DNA of 64,000 nt from Fictibacillus macauensis ZFHKF-1 (lineage in GTDB: Bacteria > Bacillota > Bacilli > Bacillales > Fictibacillaceae): NCBI RefSeq assembly GCF_000269865.1, contig NZ_AKKV01000020.1, positions 310,001 to 374,000 of the forward strand, read 5' to 3'. The stretch's first letter is position 1; every line of letters begins with the position of its first letter. Both the position numbers and the translations under genes were made by a program. Of this stretch, positions 43,705-51,867 are shown in pieces. Below the pieces are notes generated by a model. It ran no database searches. It was not told the origin of the DNA and saw only the letters and a program-made list of their open reading frames with translations.

Positions 43705-44205
43705 TTAAGCAAAAACAATAGGTGAGCAAGTGGCAATGCTTTGTTGACATAATTCTTGGTAGGTTTGCCAAGCGGCCTTTGCTTTTTCATCTTGAGATTC
43801 TTGTATCGTTAACTTGAGCCAATTCAACTCTTCTTGTAAACGAATGGAAGAACCAATCCATATTTTTTTACGGTTTACTTCTATGTAAAATGGTGAATCA
43901 AAACGAAATGGTAAATAAAATCCTTCTGTATTAGGATGCAAAATAATGTGCTGATATACCGTCCCTTTTAGTAATTTAGCGTATAACAACAGTACTCCGT
44001 CACTTTTAGCAGCTGTCTTTCGCAACTTCTGTAGTGCTTCTTTTTCAATTTCAACGGCATGAAGCGAATGCTCCCAGTTAAGCTGTTCGCGAAACGAAAC
44101 AAGATGTCCTAATTGTTGCATTTTTAATTCTAATTTTCGATACATGAGATCTTGGTCTTCTTTTTTTCTTGAAACCGGTAATGGTTTCACTTCCGCAATA
44201 ATCAA
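43705..44205 (-). CDS. Hypothetical protein
   Basis: 166 aa, unrecognised. The start is TTG 44205 after AGGAGGGGTATGG. Long helices at both ends (KLELKMQQLGHLVSFREQL, and LNWLKLTIQESQDEKAKAAW) flank a beta-strand core (GTVYQHIILHPNTEGFYLPF, IWIGSSIRL). No signal, membrane or metal motif. Lies between yneP and sspN with its own promoter region; no terminator is evident. Confidence 0.6.
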   Translation of the reverse strand: MIIAEVKPLPVSRKKEDQDLMYRKLELKMQQLGHLVSFREQLNWEHSLHAVEIEKEALQKLRKTAAKSDGVLLLYAKLLKGTVYQHIILHPNTEGFYLPFRFDSPFYIEVNRKKIWIGSSIRLQEELNWLKLTIQESQDEKAKAAWQTYQELCQQSIATCSPIVFA

Positions 44206-44292
44206 CCATACCCCTCCTATTTCTTCACTACTACAATGTTCGAGCTATGAAATCAGTTATGGTGGTCGAAAAGTTTGTAATAAAAACCAAAT

Positions 44293-44330
44293 AAAAAAAA
44301 CTGCGCTCCTGATGGTGAAGCACAGTTTTT
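44293..44330 (-). terminator. Terminator of sspN
   Basis: Minus strand AAAACTGTGC...GCGCAGTTTTTTTT; outer stem AAAACTG/CAGTTTT plus inner pairs, then T run. Confidence 0.8.
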
Positions 44331-44336
44331 AATTCC

Positions 44337-44477
44337 TTATCCTTTTGGTGGCACATAATCAGGTTGTTCGTTACTTTTTTGCGCCATTTGCTTGCCTTTA
44401 TTACCTTTTCCTTCACGAGGTTGTGTTCCCATATGACTCGGTACGAACGGTTGCGGAAATTTTTTTGGATTGCTCAT
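44337..44477 (-). CDS. sspN: Acid-soluble spore protein SspN
   Basis: 46 aa: MSNPKKFPQPFVPSHMGTQP then REGKGNKGKQMAQKSNEQ. The PxFVPSHxGTxP and NKGxxM positions match B. subtilis SspN. Start ATG 44477 after GGGAGGTGGAAAGC. A minor small spore protein expressed in the forespore (SigG in B. subtilis). Placed next to acnA as in B. subtilis. Has its own terminator. Confidence 0.88.
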   Translation of the reverse strand: MSNPKKFPQPFVPSHMGTQPREGKGNKGKQMAQKSNEQPDYVPPKG

Positions 44478-44514
44478 GCTTTCCACCTCCCTCACTAGTA
44501 GTATGACCTCACAC

Positions 44515-44547
44515 AAAAAAAAGAAACAGCTTTGACTGTCTCTTTTT
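44515..44547 (-). terminator. Terminator of the FbpB-like gene
   Basis: Minus strand AAAGAGACAG, loop TCAAAG, CTGTTTCTTT then T run; overlaps the stop codon. Confidence 0.82.
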
Positions 44548-44674
44548 ACGCTTGTTTGCTATGTTTTTCTTCCCATTTTTGTTCTAATCGTTCCATCGCC
44601 TCACGATCTTGAAGCAATTCACGTTTGTTTTCATTTACGAGTTCTTTAAAGCTTTTATGGCGTTGTTTACGCAT
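44546..44674 (-). CDS. FbpB-like small basic protein
   Basis: 42 aa: MRKQRHKSFKELVNENKREL, then LQDREAMERLEQKWEEKHSK. Matches the FbpB family of small basic proteins (K-SFEELV-ENK-ELL--); the founder is a Fur-regulated helper of the sRNA FsrA in B. subtilis. No Fur box is seen here, so this copy may serve something else. The position corresponds to tlp in B. subtilis, but the sequence is not Tlp. Start ATG 44674 after AAAGAGGTGCCCATT. Confidence 0.75.
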   Translation of the reverse strand: MRKQRHKSFKELVNENKRELLQDREAMERLEQKWEEKHSKQA

Positions 44675-44735
44675 AATGGGCACCTCTTTATTTTTACAAG
44701 CAGTATCGACGAATAGCTGCGTCTTTATGCATGCA

Positions 44736-44783
44736 ACGAAAAAAAGAAGGATGACATCGAGTATACGTCGATGTCATCCTTTA
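44736..44783 (-). terminator. Terminator of acnA
   Basis: AAGGATGACATCGA pairs with TCGATGTCATCCTT around GTATACG; A run to the left. Fourteen perfect pairs. Confidence 0.92.
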
Positions 44784-44791
44784 TGAACTGC

Positions 44792-47515
44792 TTACGCTTT
44801 TGCCGCAGCAATTTTATTACGAAGTACCATTGGAAGAATTCCACCGTGACGGTAGTAGTCGATTTCAACTTCACTATCGAAACGAGCGAGTACGTCGAAT
44901 TCCTTCGTTGTACCATCTTCAGCAACAGCTGTTACTTTTACAAAATCACGTGGTTTTACCGTTTCATCTACAGCTACAGTAAAGGATTCTTTACCTGTTA
45001 AGCCGTGTGTTTCAGCGCTTTCGCCTTCTTTAAATTGAAGAGGAAGAACACCCATCAACACAAGGTTACTGCGGTGAATACGCTCAAAGCTTTCAGCAAG
45101 AACCGTTTGGATGCCGAGAAGGTTAGTTCCTTTCGCTGCCCAGTCACGTGAGCTTCCCATTCCGTAATCTTTACCTGCAATGACCATAAGACCTGTGCCT
45201 TGCTCTTTGTATTTCATCGCTGCATCATAGATGCTCATAGCTTTATCTTCAGGCCAGTATGTTGTCCAGCCGCCTTCAGTTCCTGGTGCGATTTGGTTAC
45301 GAATACGGATATTTGCAAACGTACCACGCATCATAACTTCATGGTTACCACGACGAGAGCCGTAAGAATTAAACTCACGAGGTTCTACACCGTTGTCCAT
45401 TAAGTACTTACCTGCTGGCGAATCTTTAGCAATTGCTCCCGCTGGTGAAATGTGGTCTGTTGTTACAGAATCACCAAACTTCGCAACAAGACGAAGATCT
45501 TTAAGCGGTGCAATTTCTTTTAACTCAGCAGATAAGTTCTCGAAGAACGGTGGGTTTTGAATGTACGTAGAATCATCATCAAAACCGTAAAGTTTGTCAG
45601 CGCTTGTTTTAAGAGCATTCCAACGAGCGTTCTCATCAAATACACTTTCATACTCTTTCTTGAACAATTCTGGCGTAACTGCTAGACGCATTGCTTCTTT
45701 AATTTCGTCAGATGAAGGCCAAATATCGCTAAAGAATACATCTTTTCCATCTTGGTCTTTACCAAGAGATTCTTTTTGAAGATCAATATTCACATTTCCA
45801 GCAAGTGCATAAGCCACTACAAGCGGTGGAGATGCTAGGTAGTTCGCTTTAACTAGCGGGTGAATACGTCCTTCAAAGTTACGGTTACCAGAAAGAACAG
45901 AAGTTACCGTTAAATCATTGTTTGCAATGCCTTCTTCTACTTCTGGAGCAAGTGGTCCTGAGTTACCAATACATGTCGTACAGCCATAACCAACAAGGTT
46001 AAAACCTAATTGATCAAGATATGGTGTAAGACCCGCTTTATCAAGGTACCCTGTAACAACTTTTGATCCTGGAGCAAGCGATGTTTTTACGTAAGCAGGA
46101 ACGTTTAAGCCTTTTTCAACCGCTTTTTTCGCTACAAGACCCGCGCCAAGCATTACGTATGGATTTGATGTATTTGTACAGCTTGTGATCGCCGCAATTG
46201 CAACCGCACCTGTTTTAACAAGAGAAGTTTCGCCATTCGCATGCTTCACTTCTGCTTCTTTGTTGATTTCTTTATCTGTTAAACCGAAACCAGCATTTCC
46301 TTGTGGAGAAACAAGCGCTGTATTGAATGCTTCTTTCATTTTTGAAAGAGGAATCAAGTCTTGCGGACGTTTCGGACCAGAAAGGTTGGATTCAATGTCA
46401 TTTAATTTAATTTCTACAACGTCTGTGAAAATTGGGTCTTCTGAAGCTGGCGTGTAGAACATGCCATTTGCTTTGCAGTATTCTTCAACCACTTTCACTT
46501 GCTCTTCTGAGCGGCCTGTAAGACGTAAGTAGTTCAATGCTTCTTCGTCTACTGGGAAGAAACCACATGTAGCGCCGTATTCTGGTGCCATGTTAGAAAT
46601 CGTTGCACGGTCAGCAAGCGGCATTTCCGCAAGACCTGGTCCGAAGAATTCTACGAATTTCCCTACTACTTTTTTCTCACGAAGAACTTGTGTTACTTTC
46701 AAAGCAAGATCCGTAGCTGTTGTTCCATCAGGAAGTTCACCTGTTAGTTTTACACCAATAACTTCTGGCACTGGGAAGTAAGAAGGCTGACCAAGCATAC
46801 CTGCTTCAGCTTCAATACCACCAACACCCCAGCCAAGTACACCGATTCCGTTAATCATCGTTGTATGAGAATCCGTACCAACGAGTGAATCTGGGAATGC
46901 TTCGAATTCACCATCTACTTCGTGCGTTTGCACTACAGATGCTAAATACTCAAGGTTTACTTGGTGAACGATACCTGTTGCTGGTGGAACGGCACGATAG
47001 TTATCAAAGGCAGATTGTGCCCAGCTTAATAATTTATAACGCTCTTCATTACGCGCAAACTCAAGATCCATGTTTACGTTTAAGGAATCAGCTGTACCGA
47101 ATTTATCAACTTGTACAGAGTGGTCAACAACAAGATCAACCGGAATATCTGGATTGATTTGTGCTGGATCGCCACCCATGTCTTTCATTGCTTTACGAAG
47201 GGATGCAAGGTCTACAACCGCTGGTACCCCTGTAAAATCTTGTAGAATGACACGTGAAGGTTTAAATGGTACGTCTACGTTTTGTAGCTCATCCGTACCC
47301 CATTTAGCTAAATTTTCAATATGCTCTTTCGTGATTACGCGACCGTCATGTTGACGTAATACAGATTCAAGCAATACCTTTACTGAGTAAGGAAGTTTGG
47401 AAACTTGGCCTACCCCTGCTTCTTCAAGTGCATTTAAATTGTAGTAGTTGTACGTTTTTCCATTGGCGTTAAAAGATGAACGCGCTTTAAAAATATCATG
47501 TTGTTGTTTCGTCAT
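44792..47515 (-). CDS. acnA: Aconitate hydratase A
   Basis: 907 aa monomeric aconitase (citB in B. subtilis), TCA cycle citrate-isocitrate isomerisation. [4Fe-4S] ligands: [12 protein letters not shown] and [14 protein letters not shown]. Other blocks: [34 protein letters not shown], and [20 protein letters not shown] with [12 protein letters not shown] in the swivel domain. Without its cluster the protein may bind mRNA, as in B. subtilis. The start is ATG 47515 after AAGGAGGAGAGTGGAGTT. Its promoter carries a cre-like site. Confidence 0.97.
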   Translation of the reverse strand: MTKQQHDIFKARSSFNANGKTYNYYNLNALEEAGVGQVSKLPYSVKVLLESVLRQHDGRVITKEHIENLAKWGTDELQNVDVPFKPSRVILQDFTGVPAVVDLASLRKAMKDMGGDPAQINPDIPVDLVVDHSVQVDKFGTADSLNVNMDLEFARNEERYKLLSWAQSAFDNYRAVPPATGIVHQVNLEYLASVVQTHEVDGEFEAFPDSLVGTDSHTTMINGIGVLGWGVGGIEAEAGMLGQPSYFPVPEVIGVKLTGELPDGTTATDLALKVTQVLREKKVVGKFVEFFGPGLAEMPLADRATISNMAPEYGATCGFFPVDEEALNYLRLTGRSEEQVKVVEEYCKANGMFYTPASEDPIFTDVVEIKLNDIESNLSGPKRPQDLIPLSKMKEAFNTALVSPQGNAGFGLTDKEINKEAEVKHANGETSLVKTGAVAIAAITSCTNTSNPYVMLGAGLVAKKAVEKGLNVPAYVKTSLAPGSKVVTGYLDKAGLTPYLDQLGFNLVGYGCTTCIGNSGPLAPEVEEGIANNDLTVTSVLSGNRNFEGRIHPLVKANYLASPPLVVAYALAGNVNIDLQKESLGKDQDGKDVFFSDIWPSSDEIKEAMRLAVTPELFKKEYESVFDENARWNALKTSADKLYGFDDDSTYIQNPPFFENLSAELKEIAPLKDLRLVAKFGDSVTTDHISPAGAIAKDSPAGKYLMDNGVEPREFNSYGSRRGNHEVMMRGTFANIRIRNQIAPGTEGGWTTYWPEDKAMSIYDAAMKYKEQGTGLMVIAGKDYGMGSSRDWAAKGTNLLGIQTVLAESFERIHRSNLVLMGVLPLQFKEGESAETHGLTGKESFTVAVDETVKPRDFVKVTAVAEDGTTKEFDVLARFDSEVEIDYYRHGGILPMVLRNKIAAAKA

Positions 47516-47614
47516 AACTCCACTCTCCTCCTTAAAAACCATTGGTACATTTACACGGAGTAATTGTCGAAAAAAAATTCTCTCTCTTTCGTTCTGCAAT
47601 TTTCTCCCTTGTTT

Positions 47615-47643
47615 ATCATACGAAAGTGCTTACAGTAAGTAAA
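47615..47643 (-). promoter_or_regulatory. acnA promoter with cre-like site in the spacer
   Basis: Minus strand: -35 TTTACT (47638-47643), 17 bp spacer, -10 TATGAT (47615-47620). The spacer contains TGTAAGCACTTTCG (47621-47634), 12 of 14 matches to the CcpA cre consensus TGWAANCGNTNWCA. CcpA bound there would block RNA polymerase. No ATAA/TTAT CcpC dyad was identified with certainty. Confidence 0.6.
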
Positions 47644-47764
47644 GTACATATATGTTATGGCCAAGTATAAGAAAAACTTATTGAAAATTCTTCTCATCCT
47701 TTTGCTTTTCTTTTCATATGCTAAATTGAAAAACAAAATCTTCGTTGCGAAGGAGGGACAATAC

Positions 47765-47956
47765 ATGGCCATACTGAAACATTTAGCCATGCTGTTAGCT
47801 GTGATTGGTACACTAAATTGGGGCGTTGTAGGTATTTTTGATTACAATGTTGTAAATGAATTGTTTGGCAGCAGCTCCATCACAGCCGAAATTATTTATA
47901 TTCTTGTTGGATTAAGCGGTCTTTATCTACTGGCAAATTGGATCAAAGGCGATTGA
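47765..47956 (+). CDS. DUF378 small membrane protein
   Basis: 63 aa with two membrane helices: HLAMLLAVIGTLNWGVVGIF and AEIIYILVGLSGLYLL. GxLNWGxxG is the DUF378 (YuzA-like) hallmark. Start ATG 47765 after CGAAGGAGGGACAATAC. Divergent from acnA; own terminator. Function unknown. Confidence 0.85.
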   Translation: MAILKHLAMLLAVIGTLNWGVVGIFDYNVVNELFGSSSITAEIIYILVGLSGLYLLANWIKGD

Positions 47957-47966
47957 CTGAATTTTT

Positions 47967-48007
47967 AATGCGTGCACTCTTTTTTTGAGAGTGTACGCAT
48001 TTTTTTA
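47967..48007 (+). terminator. Terminator of the DUF378 gene
   Basis: ATGCGTGCACTCT pairs with AGAGTGTACGCAT (one mismatch), then TTTTTT. Confidence 0.88.
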
Positions 48008-48082
48008 TAAAGCACTCCTTATATTGCCACCATGGTCTCGTTTACTTTCGTACACACTATAAAGGAAAGGCAGGTGACGAAT

Positions 48083-48247
48083 ATGCCAAAAGCAAAACAC
48101 GTCATTTCGGGAATGAACGCTGCTAAATCACAAGGCGGCGGAGCAGGTTATAATACGGAATTTGGTAATGAAGCGTTGTTAGAAAAGAATGAGCCACTAT
48201 CAGAAGAAGCTCGCCAAAATAATAAAAAACGTAAAAAACGACAGTAA
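48083..48247 (+). CDS. sspO: Acid-soluble spore protein SspO
   Basis: 54 aa. [20 protein letters not shown] and the tail [11 protein letters not shown] match B. subtilis SspO (CotK). Start ATG 48083 after GGCAGGTGACGAAT. Followed 21 bp later by sspP, the same operon as in B. subtilis. Forespore product. Confidence 0.92.
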   Translation: MPKAKHVISGMNAAKSQGGGAGYNTEFGNEALLEKNEPLSEEARQNNKKRKKRQ

Positions 48248-48268
48248 TAATGGAAGGATGATTACAAA

Positions 48269-48409
48269 ATGACTGAACATAATACAGCGAAAGATATTCG
48301 CAAAAACGCGCCAAAGGGAGAACATTCTGGACAACCTGAACCATTACAAGGTTCAAAAAAGGTGAAAAATCGTCAACATACGCGTCAAAAGCACGGCGGC
48401 CATCTTTAA
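48269..48409 (+). CDS. sspP: Acid-soluble spore protein SspP
   Basis: 46 aa. [20 protein letters not shown] then [20 protein letters not shown] matches SspP (CotL). Start ATG 48269 after GGAAGGATGATTACAAA. Second gene of the sspO-sspP operon, closed by a terminator. Confidence 0.92.
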   Translation: MTEHNTAKDIRKNAPKGEHSGQPEPLQGSKKVKNRQHTRQKHGGHL

Positions 48410-48413
48410 CGAC

Positions 48414-48441
48414 CAAAGAGAGCTTCACTGCTCTCTTTTTT
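48414..48441 (+). terminator. Terminator of sspOP
   Basis: AAAGAGAGC, loop TTCACT, GCTCTCTTTTTT. Confidence 0.88.
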
Positions 48442-48533
48442 ACTGTGAACGTTTTCTGTCAAAATCCCCCAAGCTGCTTTAGCATCTCATTATTTCCCAA
48501 CCGCCTTCTCACGTTGTATCCACGATTGCATAT

Positions 48534-48641
48534 TTATACAAAGTAGCGTAATTGGATATTAAAGTTATCCACACTTATCCACATCTCTTTCTGTACTACT
48601 TCCTAATGAGCACTGTATGATACCATAAGCTGTTATACATA
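48534..48641 (+). promoter_or_regulatory. Small cluster of DnaA boxes
   Basis: Two perfect DnaA boxes TTATCCACA in tandem, same strand, one base apart (48565-48573, 48575-48583). They are flanked by single-mismatch boxes TTATACAAA (48534-48542) and TTATACATA (48633-48641). The region between sspP and yneK is otherwise gene-free. Two perfect 9-mers in phase by 10 bp are unlikely by chance. Known B. subtilis DnaA-box clusters outside oriC affect initiation timing or transcription. Confidence 0.65.
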
Positions 48642-48664
48642 GAAAAAAAGACTGTACTAACTCG

Positions 48665-48718
48665 CGACAATTGTCGGTTATTGTATAGTTGATTTTCGAC
48701 AGAGTTTCACGCTATAAT
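48665..48718 (+). promoter_or_regulatory. yneK promoter with palindrome and Spo0A-type box
   Basis: -35 TTGATT (48689-48694), 18 bp spacer, -10 TATAAT (48713-48718). The spacer begins with TTCGACA (48695-48701), a perfect reverse 0A box. Just upstream is the perfect 12 bp palindrome CGACAATTGTCG (48665-48676). Spo0A control is plausible given the sporulation genes nearby, but unproven. Confidence 0.5.
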
Positions 48719-48768
48719 TTACTATAAAGACAGAGATTGGAAACTTTTCAAGTATAGAGGTGGGCACG

Positions 48769-49197
48769 ATGTCTACGGGGTTTTTTCTTTTTATTTCGTT
48801 TTGGATGGTTTTTTTATTAGGAATGTTTGCGATCGGAGGCTACTTTATGTTTCGCAAGTTTCTAAAACGTTTACCAAAAGAAGACGGCAAATCCATTCTT
48901 GATTGGCAAGATCATTATATTGAGCAAACGCGCCATTTATGGAGTACCGAGCAAAAAGCGTTTTTAGAGGAACTCGTTTCACCGGTTCCAGAGTTATTTC
49001 GAGACGTCGCTCGCGAAAAAATTGCTGGCGTTATCGGTGAACTAGCACTAAAAGAACGCGCTCCACGCATGACACAAGATTTAATTGTGCGCGGTTATAT
49101 CATCGCCACCCCGAAACGGGATCATCGTTGGCTCGTTAAAAAATTACATGAAAAAAAGGTAGATTTATCACCTTACGAGCAATTGCTCGGTTCTTAA
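48769..49197 (+). CDS. yneK: YneK-like membrane-anchored protein (DUF2621)
   Basis: 142 aa. One N-terminal membrane helix (FFLFISFWMVFLLGMFAIGG), then a charged cytosolic or external domain (KRLPKEDGKSILDWQDHYIE... RGYIIATPKRDHRWLVKKLH). Matches the YneK/DUF2621 family, always found near citB. Start ATG 48769 after TAGAGGTGGGCACG; the upstream GTG at 48760 is part of the ribosome site. Function unknown. Confidence 0.82.
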   Translation: MSTGFFLFISFWMVFLLGMFAIGGYFMFRKFLKRLPKEDGKSILDWQDHYIEQTRHLWSTEQKAFLEELVSPVPELFRDVAREKIAGVIGELALKERAPRMTQDLIVRGYIIATPKRDHRWLVKKLHEKKVDLSPYEQLLGS

Positions 49198-49219
49198 AAA
49201 AATGGCATCGCTTACAAAC

Positions 49220-49261
49220 GAGACCCTAAGTTGGTGTTCTAGGACAACGACTTAGGGTCTC
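49220..49261. terminator. Long hairpin after yneK
   Basis: GAGACCCTAAGT pairs with ACTTAGGGTCTC (12 perfect pairs), with further pairing TGTTC/GGACA inside. The T run is weak (CACTTGTT), so it may be a terminator of modest strength or an mRNA 3' stabiliser. Confidence 0.6.
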
Positions 49262-49263
49262 AC

Positions 49264-49440
49264 TTGTTAACAAGTTAAAAATGGTATAATAAACTTTTGT
49301 TTTTTTTATGTGGACGAACCTTCTTTAGGAACTGATTGATAGCCATTCCTAGGTTGTCCAGACATTATTATTACTTAAACTGTTTCCTATTTAGAAGAGG
49401 GCACTTCTTTTACGATTACGTTTTTTTATAGCCTTTGTTT
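49264..49440 (+). ncRNA. Candidate small structured RNA
   Basis: An extended -10 promoter (TTGTTA, 15 bp, TGGTATAAT; -10 at 49285-49290) is followed by no reading frame but by a clear hairpin. GGACGAACC (49312-49320) pairs with GGTTGTCC, and inside it TAGGAA pairs with TTCCTA (49326-49331, 49346-49351). Downstream lies a small AGAAG/CTTCT hairpin followed by TTTT at about 49395-49415. About 100-130 nt if transcribed. The spacer is short, so promoter strength is uncertain. Confidence 0.4.
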
Positions 49441-49578
49441 TATCTATTATCTTTTATTATGAATTGACCGATCGTTAGATTCTCAGAAAGTAGCTTTGTT
49501 TAAGGAGAGCTAACTGTAATCACATAGCAGCTCAAGAAAGCAGCTTCCATACCAACGAATGAACAACGAGTCGATGCG

Positions 49579-50478
49579 CTACACAGTGCGCGAAAATTCT
49601 TTCTGTATTTCTTTTAAAAATACTTCAGCTGCCGTTGAAAAAAGTTGATGCTTTTTCCAAACCAATTGTAGTCCAGATTCCAAACGAGGTTGCAACGGGC
49701 GAAAACAAAGGAAGCGATCGTCCGATGTATTTACAATTTTATCAAGGGTAATCGCATAACCAATCCCCTCCTCCACCATTAAAGAAGCATTAAAGGCAAG
49801 GTTATAGGTCGTAACAATAGTTAGCTTATGAAAATCTTCGCCAAACCAAGCAGCAAAATCATTTTTTGAATATGTCTGCTGTACTGCTTGTCGTGAACAG
49901 ATGAGTGGAAGTTCGAGCAGTTGACTCGCGTTAATTGTTTCATACTTAGCAAGAAAACTGTCTTTTCTCATGACTACTCCCCATACGTCTTTTGCCGGCA
50001 CATCTAAGTAATTATATTTTGAGAGATCTGCTGGTTGAATGAGAATACCAAAATCAAGCAATCCTTTATCAAGTCGCTCCGTTATATCTTCTTCATTACC
50101 ACTATACAAATGATAGCGAATGTTTGGATAACGACTCTGCACATCTTTTGCTACTTTGGCAATTAGCTTCATCGCTTCCGTTTCCCCTCCACCTATGTAT
50201 ACATCGCCACTCATCATCTCTTCCATCGCTGTGAATTCATTTTCTAATTTATCAACCATCTTCAAAATTTCTTCTGCTCTCTTACGCAGAATCACTCCTT
50301 CCTCTGTCAAAGTAACACTATGACTGCTACGAATCAAAAGTTTTTTCCCTAATTCAAGTTCTAAGTCTTTTAACTGTCTCGATAAGGTGGGCTGTGTTAT
50401 ATGCAAAAAATCAGCTGCTTTCGTTATAGTCCCTTCTCTAGCAACTGTTAAAAAATAGCGCAACACTCTCAGTTCCAT
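49579..50478 (-). CDS. LysR-type transcriptional regulator
   Basis: 299 aa. N-terminal winged HTH (MELRVLRYFLTVAREGTITK, AADFLHITQPTLSRQLKDLE), linker helix, then the two-lobed effector domain (about 92-295). Of the CynR/YbhD-like group by overall look. Start ATG 50478 at the divergent promoter region shared with an MFS gene, the normal arrangement for a LysR regulator and its target. Ligand unknown. Confidence 0.9.
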   Translation of the reverse strand: MELRVLRYFLTVAREGTITKAADFLHITQPTLSRQLKDLELELGKKLLIRSSHSVTLTEEGVILRKRAEEILKMVDKLENEFTAMEEMMSGDVYIGGGETEAMKLIAKVAKDVQSRYPNIRYHLYSGNEEDITERLDKGLLDFGILIQPADLSKYNYLDVPAKDVWGVVMRKDSFLAKYETINASQLLELPLICSRQAVQQTYSKNDFAAWFGEDFHKLTIVTTYNLAFNASLMVEEGIGYAITLDKIVNTSDDRFLCFRPLQPRLESGLQLVWKKHQLFSTAAEVFLKEIQKEFSRTV

Positions 50479-50626
50479 AGTGCCTGTTCCTCCAATCTAT
50501 GTTTTTTAGTATAGTCATTTAAGAAATGCCTATCAAGCATAACAAGGTATAAGATATAAGTATTTTCTATACAAAACAGAAACCTTTAAACTAGAGGCAA
50601 CGTTTCGTAGAAAGAAGGTTATTTAA
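50479..50626. promoter_or_regulatory. Divergent LysR/MFS control region
   Basis: 148 bp between the two starts. AAGGTATAAGATATAAGTAT near 50548-50570 contains the interrupted dyad GTATA-AGATA-TAAGTAT that could serve as a LysR T-N11-A site. No more precise call possible by eye. Confidence 0.35.
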
Positions 50627-51784
50627 ATGAATAGTAACAATAAATTATTTCTTTTCGTATTAACGTTAGGAGCATTTGGGATCATCAACACCGAAATGGG
50701 GGTTATCGGAATCCTCCCTTACATTGCGAATCATTTTCACACGAGCGTAGCAACAGCTGGATTGCTAGTTAGTATCTTCGCTTTAACAGTGGCAATTTCC
50801 GGACCTACCACGCCGTTGTTATTTTCTGGGATTAATCGCAAGAAAATAATGCTAATTGTACTTAGTATTTTCGTTGTAGGTAATCTCATCGCTCTCTTCA
50901 CGACAAATTATAGCATCGCTCTGATCGCTCGCATTATACCAGCTTTAGTTCATCCACTCTATTTTTCATCTGCTTTTACACTGGCTGCGCATTCTGTTCA
51001 AAAAAAGGATGCTCCAAGAGCAGTTTCAAAAGTGTTTATTGGTGTATCAGCAGGTATGGTCCTCGGAGTACCAATTGCAAGTTTTCTCGCAAGTACCTTC
51101 TCGCTTCAAGTATCCATGTCCTTTTTCGCTCTTGTAAACATCATCGTTCTTATATGCACATGGGTGTTTTTTCCTTCCATGCCCGTTACGAAAAAGGCAT
51201 CTTACAGTACACAGTTAAACATATTAAAAAAACCAATTGTTTGGCATTCTATTTTTGCTGTTGTTTTATTTAATGCTGCCATCTTTGGTGTGTATAGCTT
51301 TCTTGCGGAGTACCTTAAAAGTGTTACCCATATTTCTGGACAGTTGATTGGCTTCCTACTTTTTATATTTGGGGGAGCCAATATATTGGGAAACACCATT
51401 GCAGGAAGTATACTTATAAAATCACCCTTGAAAACAGTCATCATGTTTCCCTTTGCGTTAGGCTTCGTTTATATCCTTTTATTTTTAATTGGCTCCTTTA
51501 CGTTGCCAATGGCAATCATCACTTTCATTTGGGGGATAGTCGCTGGAATCGGCACCAATATTAATCAATACTGGATTTCATCTGCAGCGCCTGAAGCTCC
51601 TGATTTCGCTAATGGCTTATTTTTATCAGCAGTAAACTTAGGGACAACACTAGGCACCTTTGTTGGTGGTCTTTTTATTTCATCTCTAGGAACGCCATAC
51701 ATCGTGTTTGTCGGAATTTTATCGTTAGCCGTAAGCACACTTTTTATTACATTTAGAATGAAACACCATCGCTTAGTAACGTGA
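50627..51784 (+). CDS. MFS transporter (DHA1/arabinose-efflux-like)
   Basis: 385 aa, 12 predicted helices. N-terminus FGIINTEMGVIGILPYIANH (the TEFxxxGxLP-type motif of sugar/purine-efflux members such as PbuE/NepI) and helix 11 FANGLFLSAVNLGTTLGTFVG. Loop 2-3 is short (INRKKIMLIV), lacking the full DRxGRR. Start ATG 50627 after AGAAGGTTATTTAA. Divergent from the LysR gene and probably controlled by it. The pair splits the yneK-ccdC order of B. subtilis. Confidence 0.85.
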   Translation: MNSNNKLFLFVLTLGAFGIINTEMGVIGILPYIANHFHTSVATAGLLVSIFALTVAISGPTTPLLFSGINRKKIMLIVLSIFVVGNLIALFTTNYSIALIARIIPALVHPLYFSSAFTLAAHSVQKKDAPRAVSKVFIGVSAGMVLGVPIASFLASTFSLQVSMSFFALVNIIVLICTWVFFPSMPVTKKASYSTQLNILKKPIVWHSIFAVVLFNAAIFGVYSFLAEYLKSVTHISGQLIGFLLFIFGGANILGNTIAGSILIKSPLKTVIMFPFALGFVYILLFLIGSFTLPMAIITFIWGIVAGIGTNINQYWISSAAPEAPDFANGLFLSAVNLGTTLGTFVGGLFISSLGTPYIVFVGILSLAVSTLFITFRMKHHRLVT

Positions 51785-51819
51785 TTTTATATATAGCTTG
51801 AACCCATGCCAGGCACACC

Positions 51820-51857
51820 AAAAAAAGGTGACTTCCACACGAGGAAATCACCTTTTT
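51820..51857. terminator. Bidirectional terminator, MFS / ccdC
   Basis: AAAAAAGGTGACTTCC, loop, GGAAATCACCTTTTT: outer GGTGA/TCACC and inner TTCC/GGAA pairs with A and T runs. Confidence 0.85.
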
Positions 51858-51867
51858 AAACGCTTAT

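Noticed and set aside
44216-44336. Possible extra small spore protein gene in the gap between the hypothetical gene and sspN
   Set aside because: Only short frames without ribosome sites; the sequence is taken up by the sspN terminator.
49220-49261. Transposon end or attachment site
   Set aside because: The 12 bp perfect inverted repeat has no partner copy, no transposase and no target duplication; a hairpin at an mRNA end is simpler.
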